NCBI RefSeq assembly: GCF_003259315.1
Contig: NZ_QLLT01000003.1
Span: 1-64,000, forward strand
DNA: 64,000 nt
From: Kitasatospora sp. SolWspMP-SS2h
Lineage (GTDB): Bacteria > Actinomycetota > Actinomycetes > Streptomycetales > Streptomycetaceae
Direction of reading: 5' to 3'
The notes beneath the pieces are model-generated. The model searched no databases. It was not told the origin of the DNA and was given only the letters and a program-made list of their open reading frames with translations. The position numbers were made by a program, and so were the translations under genes. Shown here in pieces: positions 7,829-16,450 of this stretch (the first letter of the stretch is position 1; each line of letters begins with the position of its first letter).

Positions 7829-8791
7829 GTGTCCGCTGACCCGTTCGACAGCGCTGATTCGAACGAAAACCTGGAGCCCATTTCCCGCGCCGCCGACCAG
7901 GGGGCGCCGGAGTGGTCCATTCCCGCCGCGCACCTCGGCCGCAAGCTGCGGGCCCTGCGCGGCGGTCGGACGCTGCAGTGGCTGAAGACCCGGACCCACT
8001 TCTCGGCGTCGAAGCTGAGCCGGATCGAGAACGGGCAGCGGCGCCTGAACAACCCGGAGGACGTCGCCACGATCCTGAACGCCGTCGGGCTGCTGCACGG
8101 CCCCGACCGGGCGGCGCTGATGGAGCTCGCGGTCGCCGCGTCGCAGAAGAACCCGCCGGGCTTCCACCGGGACTCCGGCGCCGGGGCGCAGCAGCGGCTC
8201 TCCGGGATGGTGTGGCGGGCGGTGCTGCTGATCGCCGTGGACGTGAACGTCGTCTCGGGCGCGCTGCAGACCGACCGGTACATGGCGGCGGTCACCGAGG
8301 AGACCGTGCTGCGCAGCCGTCTGCACGAGGCGCCGGCGGCGATCGAGGCGCGCAAGGTGCGTCGGCGGGTGGTGCGCGAGTCCGGGGTCCGGGCGGTGTT
8401 CTGCATGCACCAGTCCGCGCTGTACCGCGTGATGGGCAGCCACGAGCTCATGGTCGAGCAGTTGGAGAAGCTGCTGGAGTACACCGAGACCCCGAACATC
8501 GGGGTGCGGATCATCCCGGTGGAACTGCCGCTGGCGCTCCAGGTCATGAACCTGACCCTGCTGCACTTCGACACGCCGGACGCCATGCCGGAGCTGGTCT
8601 ACGTGGAGACCGGCGAGCGGGAGGGGCACTACTACTACCCCGGCGAGGGGGACGCGGCGGCCTTCGAGGACTACAAGGAGGTCCTGAACACGGTCGTGGC
8701 CCGGGCCCTGCACCGCGAGCCGAGCCGGAAGCTGATCCGGAAGGCCATCGCCTGGCACCGGGCCCGGATGCGGGGCGATTCGGCCGGGTGA
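7829..8791 (+). CDS. XRE-family regulator with DUF5753 domain
   Basis: 320 aa. An N-terminal helix-turn-helix (about residues 35-95, including HFSASKLSRIENGQRRL) is followed by a DUF5753 ligand/partner domain. That domain starts around QQRLSGMVWRA, contains VSGALQTDRYMAA and RLHEAPAAIEARKVRRRVV, and ends with EDYKEVLNTVVARAL. This is the standard architecture of the large Streptomyces family that includes WhiJ-type regulators. GTG 7829 follows AAGGGGGG by five bases; longer in-frame starts would run into the upstream hairpin. The neighbouring DUF397 protein is its likely partner. DNA target unknown; see the inverted repeat at 7281-7325. Confidence 0.9.
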   Translation: MSADPFDSADSNENLEPISRAADQGAPEWSIPAAHLGRKLRALRGGRTLQWLKTRTHFSASKLSRIENGQRRLNNPEDVATILNAVGLLHGPDRAALMELAVAASQKNPPGFHRDSGAGAQQRLSGMVWRAVLLIAVDVNVVSGALQTDRYMAAVTEETVLRSRLHEAPAAIEARKVRRRVVRESGVRAVFCMHQSALYRVMGSHELMVEQLEKLLEYTETPNIGVRIIPVELPLALQVMNLTLLHFDTPDAMPELVYVETGEREGHYYYPGEGDAAAFEDYKEVLNTVVARALHREPSRKLIRKAIAWHRARMRGDSAG

Positions 8792-8881
8792 CGGGCGCGG
8801 AACCGCCGCCGCGGAACCGCGCCCACCGGGCGATGGCCCCGCGCCCGCCGGATCACCGGAGGACGGCCCGCGCCCGCCCGG

Positions 8882-9694
8882 TCAGTGGACGACGGCGAGG
8901 CCGCCGAACTCGATCCACTCGTCGCTGCGCTGCCGGGGGAAGACCTCCCGGTCGGGGCGCCAGTAGGTCACGTCGCGCAGGCCCGGCTCCTCGATCCGCA
9001 GCCGGTCGACGTCGAAGAAGGCCCGCACCTCGGCCTCGGTGCGCACCCGGCCCCAGCGCCCGCCGGTGCCCTCCTGCATGAGGCGGGTGACCCCGTCGCG
9101 GACCTTCTCGTCCTCGCTGACGAGCTGGCACACCACCACGACGCTTCCGGCGGGCAGGGCGTCGACGGTGCGCCGGATCATGCCGAAAGGATCCTGCTCG
9201 TCGGTGAGGCAGTGGGCCACCGACACGAACAGGGCCGCGACCGGCTCCCGGAGGTCGATCATGGAGCGGAAGTCCTCGTGCGCGAAGATCTGCTCGGTCA
9301 GCGTCATGTCGGACGCTATCAACGCGACCCGCGGGTTCTCGTCGAGCAGGAGGCCGCTGTAGGCCCGGACGTGGGGGTCGTTGTCGATGTAGACGACGCG
9401 GCAGTCCGGGTCGATGCGCTGGGCGACCTGGTGGACGTTGTCCTGGGTCGGCAGTCCGGAGCCGTGGTCGACGAACTGCCGGATCCCGTAGTCGCGGACG
9501 ATGATCTCGACGACCCGGCGCAGGAAGGCGCGGTTGTTCAGCGCCAGTTCCTTGGTGCTGGGCGCGATCTCCAGCAGCTGCGCGACGGCGGCCCGGTCGG
9601 AGGCGTGATTGAACCGGCCGTCGAGCAGGTAGTCGTACATTCTCGCGGCGGTCGGCTTGCTGACGTCGATCTCGTCCGGCAGTGAATCGCTCAC
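8882..9694 (-). CDS. SAM-dependent methyltransferase (DUF574 / Methyltransf_19 family)
   Basis: 270 aa. Typical of the actinomycete family whose members begin DVSKPTAARMYDYLLDG (here residues 10-26) and carry FVDHGSGLPTQDNVHQVA as the SAM-binding loop and VVYIDNDPHVRAYSGLLL as the acidic beta2 end. GTG 9694 was chosen because GAGGGGG lies six bases upstream. These proteins are often found beside XRE-DUF5753/DUF397 genes, as here, but substrates are unknown. The gene converges with the XRE gene 90 bases away. The C-terminal part (FFDVDRLRIEEPGLRDVTYW) is also conserved in the family. Confidence 0.88.
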   Translation of the reverse strand: MSDSLPDEIDVSKPTAARMYDYLLDGRFNHASDRAAVAQLLEIAPSTKELALNNRAFLRRVVEIIVRDYGIRQFVDHGSGLPTQDNVHQVAQRIDPDCRVVYIDNDPHVRAYSGLLLDENPRVALIASDMTLTEQIFAHEDFRSMIDLREPVAALFVSVAHCLTDEQDPFGMIRRTVDALPAGSVVVVCQLVSEDEKVRDGVTRLMQEGTGGRWGRVRTEAEVRAFFDVDRLRIEEPGLRDVTYWRPDREVFPRQRSDEWIEFGGLAVVH

Positions 9695-9933
9695 GCGTTC
9701 CCCCTCGCGTCGCCAAGTAACTTCTGCGCCAGTCAATGTGACGGCGCGTCATGCTATAGCGCGGGCATGGCGAAGCGGCATCACCCGTGCGGGTGGTGCA
9801 TGGCGCAAGCATGGCGAGCCCTGGCGCGACCCCTGGTGCGGGTCCGCTCCGGCGCGTTCCGAGGGGAGGAAGTGCGCCGGCGCGACCGCCGGGCGGCGGG
9901 CTTCGGTGTCCGGTTCTTGGGCGGCGTCCGGTT

Positions 9934-10365
9934 CTAGGCGGGGGCGTTCCTCCTTCCTTCGGCCAGCAGGCGGCGGGCCACCAGCAGTTCGACGTGCAGT
10001 TCGGGTTCGGCGAGCCCCATCAGCTCCGCCGCCACGCAGGCCGGCATGCCGAGGTGCTCGTACAGGAGCGCCGCGTCGGCGGCCCGGGCGGGCAGTTCGC
10101 GGTGGAGCGCGTCAGCGCCGGGCCGCGGGACGGCCGCCAGGGCCTCCGCCACCACCTCGCCCAGCACCCGCCAGGCGAACGCCGCCGGATCGGCCGCCAG
10201 CACCGCGTCCCAGCTCAACTCGGTGCGCCGCAGCGCGTGCCGGACCACCTGGCGGCTCACCTCCGCGTCGCCCAACCGGGCGCGGACGTACTGCTCGTAG
10301 GGGCCGTGGCGCAGCTGGACGAAGGCCGCGTACCCGAGTGCTATCGCGGGCCGGTGACCGGACAC
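9934..10365 (-). CDS. Degenerate sigma-70-like / ECF-like small protein
   Basis: About 143 aa. The N-terminal part (ALGYAAFVQLRHGPYEQYVR, then ARLGDAEVSRQVVRHAL) resembles region 2 of ECF sigma factors, where FxxLYxxYxxYVRARLGD and a helix of the VxxVF type are usual. It is followed by ADPAAFAWRVLGEVVAEAL. The C-terminal part (ALLYEHLGMPACVAAELMGL) looks like a weak region 4 helix pair. Core-binding acidic residues and a clear HTH are not obvious, so it may be a sigma-like regulator without promoter activity. Start at GTG 10365 after GAAGGAGTCACG. No anti-sigma gene is adjacent. Confidence 0.55.
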   Translation of the reverse strand: MSGHRPAIALGYAAFVQLRHGPYEQYVRARLGDAEVSRQVVRHALRRTELSWDAVLAADPAAFAWRVLGEVVAEALAAVPRPGADALHRELPARAADAALLYEHLGMPACVAAELMGLAEPELHVELLVARRLLAEGRRNAPA

Positions 10366-10509
10366 CGTGACTCCTTCGACGTCAACTCGACGGAACGGTG
10401 ACACCCGTTCCGGGCCGGAGGCCCGGGCGGGGGAGGCAACCCGGCGCGTACGGAGCGCGCCGGGGCGCGCGACCGGCCGGACACCACATCCGGTCGGCCG
10501 CCGGGAACG

Positions 10510-10776
10510 TCAGAGCCGGCCGGCCGCGACCGCGCCGACCTGGACGTCCTTCGCCATCCACAGCAGCGCCAACACCAGCGCCGCACGCTCCCGGCAGCTC
10601 GGCCCGTCGGCCACCGCGGCCCACCGCAGCGCCGACACCACCAGCGCTCTGCCGAGCTTCACGGGGAACCCGGCCGCACCCGGCCGGGGCGTTCCGTCAC
10701 CCAACCTCCACATCCTGCTAGCGTGGAGGCTCATCGAGGGCATGATCGCTCGATCCCGAGCGGGTCGTTCAAGCAT
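10510..10776 (-). CDS. Hypothetical small protein
   Basis: About 88 aa. The C-terminal half is helical (KLGRALVVSALRWAAVADG and ERAALVLALLWMAKDVQVG) and resembles a short hydrophobic or coiled region. Family not recognised. Several possible starts exist (ATG 10776, 10740, 10713); none has a strong ribosome site. GC3 is high through the second half, supporting coding in this frame there. Could be a remnant. Confidence 0.35.
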   Translation of the reverse strand: MLERPARDRAIMPSMSLHASRMWRLGDGTPRPGAAGFPVKLGRALVVSALRWAAVADGPSCRERAALVLALLWMAKDVQVGAVAAGRL

Positions 10777-10845
10777 TTCTTCGTCCTTGCTTGGATCGGC
10801 CCTTCGTCGTGGTCGGTGTTGGCCCACCGGCCACGACAACATCAC

Positions 10846-11219
10846 CGGTACAGTGAGTTGCGGCCTTGGTACGCAACGCTACTCCCGCACCTCGCGCGAA
10901 CCACGCGGAAAAGCCCCCCGTGCAAACGCGGGCAAAAGCCGGGCGGGAATGTCGCTTTTGTCCGCGCCCCTTTCGGCAGCGGTCGAGGCCGCGCAGCCGG
11001 ACCCGGTGCCGATTCCCGGGCCGGGACCGGTAGTTCGCCGGGCGCGCGATGCCCCGTCTCGTCGACTGCCGCGGGCGGCACCGCCGCCGCCCTCGCGGAT
11101 CGGGGCCCGGCAGCCGGTGGAAGTGGTCGAGTGCCCGGTCGTCGTCCCCTGGACGGGGTGGACGGGAGAAGTCGAGGGTCGGCGGTTCACCGGAAGGGGC
11201 GGCCGGTCGTCGGCGGCGG
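10846..11219. other. Intergenic region, no convincing gene
   Basis: About 370 bases. Both strands have short open frames but their translations are Arg/Pro-rich without motifs, and they lack ribosome sites. It separates the small hypothetical gene from the 3' end of the sortase gene. Nothing else recognised. Confidence 0.4.
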
Positions 11220-11915
11220 TCAGCCGACGAGGTGGGCGTAGGCGACGGTGTTGTCCTGGTAGCCGCCGTGGGCGCGGTCGAAGGTACCGCCGCAGGTGAT
11301 CAGGCGGAGTTCGGGGTGGGCGGCGGGCGCGTACACCTCGTCGGGGATGTCGGTCTTGGGGTAGTTGGTGACGCGGTCGACGGTGAAGGTCGCGGTGGTG
11401 CGGTCGGCGCGGTCGACGGTGAGGGTCGCGCCGGGGGTGAGGAGGGAGAGGGGGTGGAAGACGGCGGGGCCGGCGGGGGTGTCGACGTGGCCGGTGACGA
11501 TGGCGGTGCCCGTCTCGCCGGGGCTGGTGCCGGCCGCGTACCAGCCTGCGGTGGCGCCCTGGTCGAGGGGCGGAGGTTGCAGGGTGCCGTCCGGGCCGAG
11601 CGCGAGCGGGATCAGGGTGGTGTCGATGCCCAGCAAGGGGATGCGCAGGCGGGTCGGGTCGGCCCTCGGCATCCCCGGCGCGCCGGTGGTGGCGGGGTCG
11701 TCCGGGGCCGGGGTGGTGGCGGCCGGCGCGGGCGGGGGCGGCGCTGGGGTGCCGGTGGTGGCGAGCACGGTGGCGGTACCGGCGAGTCCGATCGCGGCGG
11801 CTGCCAGGGCGGCGGCGAGGCCGTTGCCCCGGGTGCCTCCGGGCCCGCGCCGGTCGCCGCCGGGCGTGCCGGCTGCTGTGCTGCCCACGTCGTTCACCGC
11901 TCTCCTCGTCGCCAT
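11220..11915 (-). CDS. Class F sortase
   Basis: 231 aa from ATG 11915 (GTG 11897 after GAGGAGA is a reasonable alternative). It has a short cytoplasmic N-terminus, one membrane segment (about residues 33-54), a Pro/Ala/Thr linker, then a sortase beta-barrel from about residue 85. Catalytic residues visible are His143 in TGHVDT and Cys208 in LITCGG; the motifs GGYQDNTVAYA and WYAAGTSPGETGTAIV fit actinobacterial class F sortases. The enzyme cleaves a sorting signal and forms an isopeptide or related bond on the cell surface. The adjacent upstream gene encodes an Excalibur-domain surface protein, a recurring pairing, although that protein lacks an obvious LAXTG. Spacing to it is ~100 bases. Confidence 0.88.
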   Translation of the reverse strand: MATRRAVNDVGSTAAGTPGGDRRGPGGTRGNGLAAALAAAAIGLAGTATVLATTGTPAPPPPAPAATTPAPDDPATTGAPGMPRADPTRLRIPLLGIDTTLIPLALGPDGTLQPPPLDQGATAGWYAAGTSPGETGTAIVTGHVDTPAGPAVFHPLSLLTPGATLTVDRADRTTATFTVDRVTNYPKTDIPDEVYAPAAHPELRLITCGGTFDRAHGGYQDNTVAYAHLVG

Positions 11916-12012
11916 CGCTCCAGGCCGTCCAGAAGACCGTCCAGGGCCGCGGGACACGGCCCTGGACGGCGGGACCGGCGACCGGCGAAACCGGGCCGTG
12001 GGGAGCGGGGGG

Positions 12013-12546
12013 TCAGTGCCGGCCGGTACGGGTGCGGCGGCGGACCACCACGGCACCGCCGCCGGCGGCGAGGGCCAGGGCGCCGAGGACCGCGGCGGCC
12101 TGGGTGTGGTCGGACGGCCCGTAGCCGGCCGCGACCGCGCCGCGCGGCACCGCGGCGGAGGCGGAGGCGGAGACGGAGACGGAGGCACTCGGCGGGGCGG
12201 AGGCCGAGGCGGCGCTCGAAGCGGAAGCCGAGGCGGTGGTGCCGGCCGCCGTGGACGCGCTCGCCGAAGCGGAGGGCGCGGCGCTCGCGGAGGCCGTGCT
12301 GCCGCCGGAGGTGGTGCCGGCCGGCAGGTCCTCGCACGCGATGCCGTCGTTGTCGGTGTCGAGGTGGTTCGGGTCGGAGGGGTCCGCGTCCAGCACCGCC
12401 TGCGCCTGCGGCTGCGTCGCGAAGTCCGAGCAGTTCAGATCCGCCGCGGGGGTCAGCGCTTGCGCGGAGGTCACCGAGGCGACCGGCACGAGGACGGCCG
12501 CGCCCAGGGCGGCAGCGGCGAGAACGGCGGGAACACGCATGGTCAT
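12013..12546 (-). CDS. Excalibur-domain surface protein with Ser-rich stalk
   Basis: 177 aa. An N-terminal signal peptide (to about residue 31, ending SAQA) is followed by an Excalibur domain that includes [20 protein letters not shown] and [15 protein letters not shown]. The DxDxDGxxCE core is the extracellular calcium-binding motif. Then comes a ~70-residue Ala/Ser-rich stalk, a C-terminal hydrophobic helix and RRRTRTGRH. The protein should stand on the outer face of the membrane or wall. No canonical LPXTG/LAXTG is seen before the helix. It lies just upstream of the class F sortase gene, which suggests a functional link. ATG 12546 has AAGGA five bases upstream. The GCC/TCC-rich stalk is repetitive and may vary between strains. 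Confidence 0.85.
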   Translation of the reverse strand: MTMRVPAVLAAAALGAAVLVPVASVTSAQALTPAADLNCSDFATQPQAQAVLDADPSDPNHLDTDNDGIACEDLPAGTTSGGSTASASAAPSASASASTAAGTTASASASSAASASAPPSASVSVSASASAAVPRGAVAAGYGPSDHTQAAAVLGALALAAGGGAVVVRRRTRTGRH

Positions 12547-13245
12547 CACGTTCCTTCACAACGAGTGCTGGGACTGCCACCCATCGTGTCCACGACCGGT
12601 CGGCGCGCCACCGGAACGGGCCGCCCCCACCCGCCGAGCGGCGGTCGGCACCTCCCGTTGCCGCCGTACCGGCGGGGTGTCGCGCCGCCGCAGAGGCCCT
12701 ACCCCTGTTAGCCCGATCGAGGGCCGCCGCACACTGCGGACGGACCCGGCACCGGTGGGTTCGCAAACCGGTGGGTTCGCAAACCGGCGGGTCCACGGAC
12801 CGGGGGGTCGAATCCGGGGTGCGCGGACCAGCCCGTGCGCGCCGGTGGCGGGTGGGTACCCGGGCGTTCAGGGGACGGCAGAAGCGCTGGGGATGTCCGC
12901 CGGAGGCCCGGCGCGGCCGGTGGTCGCGAACGTCGGTGAAACCGCGCCGGAGTTGACCGTGGAGCCTGGGGCGGACACCTTCCGGGCGGTGCACCGGCGG
13001 GATTCGGTCGCGGCGCGGGCCGACGGCCACTGCTCCCGCCTCGCCGGCACGGCGGCGACCACGTGCCGCCGCCGGCAGCCGCCGCGCGACCCGTCGCCGT
13101 ACCGGCGGTGGCGTCCAGTGCTCCGGCCCCGCCCTCCGGTAGGGCGGCGAGCCGCGTTCCGGAGGGTGGGCCCGGGGCGTTCCGGTCTCTCGTGCGGGGG
13201 CCGAGGTTCCCGTGGGGGTCTTCGGCGGGCCGGCCGGGCGGGGGG
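12547..13245. other. ~700-bp intergenic region
   Basis: Apart from a 16-bp tandem repeat (12750-12797), I see no convincing gene. A 64-codon minus-strand frame at 12868-13062 lacks a ribosome site and recognisable motifs. The segment separates the Excalibur gene promoter from the LysR gene 3' end, and the length and low information content suggest decayed sequence. Confidence 0.4.
12750..12797. repeat. 16-bp tandem repeat
   Basis: Two perfect copies of CCGGTGGGTTCGCAAA (12750-12765, 12766-12781) plus a third diverged copy to 12797. Non-coding. Confidence 0.85.
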
Positions 13246-14229
13246 TCAGGGCGGTGGGCCGGCCGGGGCGAGGAGGGTGTGCAGGGGGCGGTTGTGGCGG
13301 TGCAGCCAGGCGCGGTAGGCGGGGTTGGCGCCGGCCAGGGCGAGGTAGGCGTGGCAGAGGTCGACCCAGAGGCCGTCGAGGGCGGGGCCGCCGACGGTGT
13401 CGGGGCGCCAGGTGAGCAGGAGGCGGACGGCGAGCGGGTCGCCGTGGACGGGGCGCAGGACGGTGCCGGGGCCGGGTGGCGAGGTGGGTTGGCAGGGGCG
13501 GACGGCTTCGCCGGAGGCGACGAGTTCGGCGGCGGTGGCGTTGTCGCGGACCTGGACGACGCGCGGGTCGAGTCCGGCTTCGGCGAAGACCCGGCGCAGG
13601 GCGGCGTACTCGTGGTCGGCGGTGGGGTCGACCATCCAGGTGTCGTGGGCGAGGTCGGCGAGGCTGACGACCGGTCGGCCGGCGGCGGGGTGGGTCTCGG
13701 CGAGGGCGACGAACTGGGGTTCGCGGGCGACCAGGACCCGCTGTTCGGTGCCGGCCGGCACGTGCAGCGGGAAGCCCTCGCTCTCGTGGACGAAGGCGGT
13801 GTCGAGCTGTTCGGCGGCGACCAGGTGGAGCAGGGCGATCGCCGAGATGTCGATGTGGATGGTGGTGTCGGTCTCCGGGAGCCGGTCGTGGATGCGGCGC
13901 AGCCAGGCGGCGACCGCGCGGCTGCCGACGCTGCCGATCCGCAGTCGGCGGCGGCCCGGTCCGGCGGCCTCGGCACGGGCGGCGGCGAGGAGGGCGTCCA
14001 TCTCGGTGATCACGGGGCGGGCGCGGGAGAGCACCGAGTGGCCGAGGGCGGTGGGGCGGCTGCCGGTCTGTCCGCGGGTGAACAGCCGTCCGCCGATGGT
14101 GCGTTCGATGCGGTGCAGTTGGGTGGTCAGAGACGGCTGGGTCATGCCGAGTCGACGGGCGGCCTTCCGAACGCTGCCGGTGTCCGCGATCGCGCACAGC
14201 ACCCGCAGGTGTCGGACGTCGAGCTCCAT
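13246..14229 (-). CDS. LysR-family regulator of the divergent snapalysin gene
   Basis: 327 aa. The N-terminal winged helix-turn-helix (MELDVRHLRVLCAIADTGSV, RKAARRLGMTQPSLTTQLHR, then RIERTIGGRLFTR) is typical LysR, followed by two periplasmic-binding-protein-like lobes (LRIGSVGSRAVAAWL, ISAIALLHLVAAEQLDTAFV). Divergent orientation to a snapalysin (M7 protease) gene with a 220-base shared promoter region is the conserved SnpR/MprR arrangement, in which the LysR protein activates protease transcription. Start ATG 14229 or GTG 14232. The effector ligand is unknown. C-terminal ~40 residues are an extra Pro/Ala-rich tail. Confidence 0.9.
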   Translation of the reverse strand: MELDVRHLRVLCAIADTGSVRKAARRLGMTQPSLTTQLHRIERTIGGRLFTRGQTGSRPTALGHSVLSRARPVITEMDALLAAARAEAAGPGRRRLRIGSVGSRAVAAWLRRIHDRLPETDTTIHIDISAIALLHLVAAEQLDTAFVHESEGFPLHVPAGTEQRVLVAREPQFVALAETHPAAGRPVVSLADLAHDTWMVDPTADHEYAALRRVFAEAGLDPRVVQVRDNATAAELVASGEAVRPCQPTSPPGPGTVLRPVHGDPLAVRLLLTWRPDTVGGPALDGLWVDLCHAYLALAGANPAYRAWLHRHNRPLHTLLAPAGPPP

Positions 14230-14450
14230 CACGGGAGCATAGCCAGGCGTCCCTCATCTGCCAAGAGCATGTCAAGAGCCGACCACGACCCGTCAAACCG
14301 CTTGCTGGGCAAGGGTATTGACCGGTGCTATCGCCGGTTGCCATCTCCGCGCCCCGCCCGCCCTGCTCCAAGCTCGGTGCAACAACCCGTCACCGCGTCC
14401 CGGACGGCCTCCCCACGGCCCCGGGGCCCGCGAAAAAATGGAGTCCCCAC
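14230..14450. promoter_or_regulatory. Divergent LysR/snapalysin promoter region
   Basis: Shared regulatory DNA between the two genes. LysR-type T-N11-A-like elements are possible around 14237-14275 (ATAGCC...GCCAAGAG) and around 14305-14335 (TTGCTGGGCAAGGG and GGTGCTATCGCC). Exact operator and -10/-35 boxes cannot be assigned by eye. Confidence 0.35.
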
Positions 14451-15095
14451 ATGAACCGCTCCATGACCGTGCTCGCCGCTGCCCTCGGGCTGGTCCTCGC
14501 GGTCGGCACCGCCACCGTGCCGGCCGCCGCGGTCACCGCCCCCGGCGCCCCCACCGCCCAGGGCTACACCCCGTCCGCGGGCATCGCCGCCAACTCCGCC
14601 GAGGAGGCGGGCAACAAGGCGTTCTACGAGGCGGTGATGAAGTCGGCCCGCGCCAAGCAGGCCGCCAACCCCTATCTGCTGACCGTGGCCGTCACCTACG
14701 ACGCCAGCCAGGCCCCGACCTTCCGCAGCGTCATCTCGCAGAGCGCGCAGATCTGGAACTCCTCGGTCAGCAACGTCCAGCTCCGCTCCGGCACCAACGC
14801 CGACTTCCGCTACTACGAGGGCAACGACTCCCGCGGCTCCTACGCCTCCACCGACGGCCACGGGCGCGGCTACGTCTTCCTCGACTACGCGCAGAACCGG
14901 CAGTACAGCTCGCTGCGCGTCACCGCCCACGAGACCGGCCACGTGCTCGGCCTGCCCGACCACTACTCCGGCCCGTGCAGCGAGCTGATGTCCGGCGGCG
15001 GCCCCGGCACCTCGTGCACCAACCCGTACCCGAACACCACCGAGCGGAACCGGGTCAACAGCCTCTGGGTGAACGGCCTCGCGACCGTCGGCTGA
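14451..15095 (+). CDS. snpA: Snapalysin (small neutral metalloprotease, peptidase M7), secreted
   Basis: 214 aa preproprotein. Signal peptide residues 1-24 ([19 protein letters not shown]), then a ~45-residue propeptide, then the mature M7 zinc endopeptidase. The zinc site [13 protein letters not shown] is at about residues 160-172 (His160, Glu161, His164, Asp170 as third ligand), which is the diagnostic metzincin-like motif of this Streptomyces-only family. Two Cys residues (GPCSEL and TSCTNP) form the expected disulfide. ATG 14451 is preceded by ATGGAGTCCCCAC (GGAG at -11). It is regulated by the divergent LysR protein. A strong hairpin terminator follows. Length and motifs match intact family members. 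Confidence 0.95.
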   Translation: MNRSMTVLAAALGLVLAVGTATVPAAAVTAPGAPTAQGYTPSAGIAANSAEEAGNKAFYEAVMKSARAKQAANPYLLTVAVTYDASQAPTFRSVISQSAQIWNSSVSNVQLRSGTNADFRYYEGNDSRGSYASTDGHGRGYVFLDYAQNRQYSSLRVTAHETGHVLGLPDHYSGPCSELMSGGGPGTSCTNPYPNTTERNRVNSLWVNGLATVG

Positions 15096-15127
15096 CCCCG
15101 GCGCCCGCCGGTCCGTCCGCTCTTACC

Positions 15128-15161
15128 GGACCCCCGTCGGCCGCCCGGCCGGCGGGGGTCC
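15128..15161. terminator. Strong hairpin terminator after snapalysin
   Basis: 15-bp arms (GGACCCCCGTCGGCC and its complement, one G-T wobble) with loop GCCC. Lies 33 bases after the snapalysin stop and between converging genes. Confidence 0.8.
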
Positions 15162-15182
15162 GTGGCGCCGTACCGCTGCCGC

Positions 15183-15611
15183 TCAGCTGCCGAGCGCCGT
15201 CACGAGCGCACAGGTGAACACGGCCGTCACCCACGTCCACAGCACCGACAGCGCCGCGTGGGCGGCGGTCCGCAGCCGGTCGCCGCGCCACAACTCCGGG
15301 GAGAACACCGCGAACTCGAAGATCCAGCGGATGCCCCAGAACAGCGTCTGCGCGGCGAGCAGCGCGGTGCCGAGCCGGCCGCCGGCGAGCAGGTCCCGGG
15401 TGAGCAGCAGCGGCAGCAGGCCGAGCAGGACGCAGGTCAGGGCGATGAAGAAGAGGTGCACGTAGGAGACCTGGCGAGTCAGCAGGGTGGTTCCGGCCAG
15501 GTCGGCGGGCCAGCCGATGAGCCGCGGCAGGACGAGGTGGAGCGCGCCCATCGCGATCAGGGCCGCGCCCACCAGGCGCAGTTGGCCGTCCAGGGTGAGC
15601 AGGTGGGTCAC
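15183..15611 (-). CDS. Four-helix membrane protein at end of lipid-type operon
   Basis: 142 aa from GTG 15611, which overlaps the previous stop as GTGA. It has about four hydrophobic helices (LRLVGAALIAMGALHLVLP, VHLFFIALTCVLLGLLPLLL, LGTALLAAQTLFWGIRW, LSVLWTWVTAVFTCALVTAL). Family not firmly recognised; overall pattern is DoxX/DUF-like. As the last gene of a five-gene overlapping operon it is probably made in proportion to the upstream membrane methyltransferase. Confidence 0.7.
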   Translation of the reverse strand: MTHLLTLDGQLRLVGAALIAMGALHLVLPRLIGWPADLAGTTLLTRQVSYVHLFFIALTCVLLGLLPLLLTRDLLAGGRLGTALLAAQTLFWGIRWIFEFAVFSPELWRGDRLRTAAHAALSVLWTWVTAVFTCALVTALGS

Positions 15612-16450
15612 GGTGTGCGGCGCTTTCCGGTCGAGGTGACGGCGGGGGTGGTGGTCGGGGTGACGGTGGGGGCCGGGGCGGTGGTCGGGGTGAGGGAGAG
15701 GGCGGTGACGAGTCCGCCGATCCGCCGTTGCGCGACGGGGCGCAGGCCCGCTGCGGCCGCGGCCCGGAGCCAGGTCCGGCGGGGGAAGAAGTGCCAGGCG
15801 CCGGGGCCGTAGACCGCGGTGTTGGCGGCGTCCCGCAGGTGCTCGACCAGGACGAGGCGGCCGTCGGGGCGCAGGACCCGGGCGAACTCGGCGAAGAGCG
15901 CGTGCCGGTCGCCGGGTCGGCGCAGTTCGTGGGCGGCGAAGACGGCGAGGACGGTGTCCGCCGAACCGGTCGCCACGGGCAGCCGGTCCGGCCGTCCGGG
16001 GAGGGTGCCCGGGGCGGGCGGCACCAGGCGGCGGGCCCGGCGGATCGAGCCCTCGGTCATCAGGGCCGGGTCGTAGAGGTCGACCACGGTCTGCGGGTGC
16101 CGGGGCCAGCGGGCCACCAGCGGCCGGCTGGTCTCGTCGAGGCCGGAGGAGACCACCAGGTGTTCGCCCGGGCCGGTCGGCAGCAGTTCCTCCAGCCAGT
16201 CGAAGGTGCGCAGCTCCGAACGGTCGTAGACCCACCAGGTGGCGGCCGTGCCGGTCGCCAGCAGGGCCACGGCGGCGACCGCGCCCGCCCGGGCGAGGCC
16301 GGCGGCGGGCCCGGGCAGGCGGTGCGCGAGGGCGAGGCCGGCTGCCGCGGTGAGGCAACCCGCCGCGTACATCGGCCAGTTGTAGCGGACGACCTCCCGG
16401 ACCCCGGAGAAGGCGGCCGGCTCTCCCGGGGCCGGCGGGGGCGGCTTCAC
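15608..16450 (-). CDS. Membrane-anchored SAM-dependent methyltransferase
   Basis: 280 aa. Two N-terminal membrane segments (about residues 25-70, MYAAGCLTAAAGLALAHRLP and AGAVAAVALLATGTAATWWV) are followed by a class I methyltransferase domain. SAM-binding pieces visible are HLVVSSGLDETSRPL, TVVDLYDPALMTEGSIRRAR, GSADTVLAVFAAHELRRP and RVLRPDGRLVLVEHLRD. The C-terminus ends in a Thr/Pro/Val-rich tail. GTG 16450 overlaps the preceding stop (GTGA). Its neighbours (BtaA-like, DUF2071) suggest a membrane-lipid or other hydrophobic substrate; in betaine-lipid synthesis a methyltransferase acts after BtaA, so N-methylation is a testable possibility, but this is inference. Confidence 0.75.
   Translation of the reverse strand: MKPPPPAPGEPAAFSGVREVVRYNWPMYAAGCLTAAAGLALAHRLPGPAAGLARAGAVAAVALLATGTAATWWVYDRSELRTFDWLEELLPTGPGEHLVVSSGLDETSRPLVARWPRHPQTVVDLYDPALMTEGSIRRARRLVPPAPGTLPGRPDRLPVATGSADTVLAVFAAHELRRPGDRHALFAEFARVLRPDGRLVLVEHLRDAANTAVYGPGAWHFFPRRTWLRAAAAAGLRPVAQRRIGGLVTALSLTPTTAPAPTVTPTTTPAVTSTGKRRTP

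Noticed and set aside
11894..14371. 825-codon minus-strand frame through sortase, Excalibur and LysR genes
   Set aside because: Arg/Pro/Gly-rich and without any motif; the alternative frames contain recognisable intact proteins.
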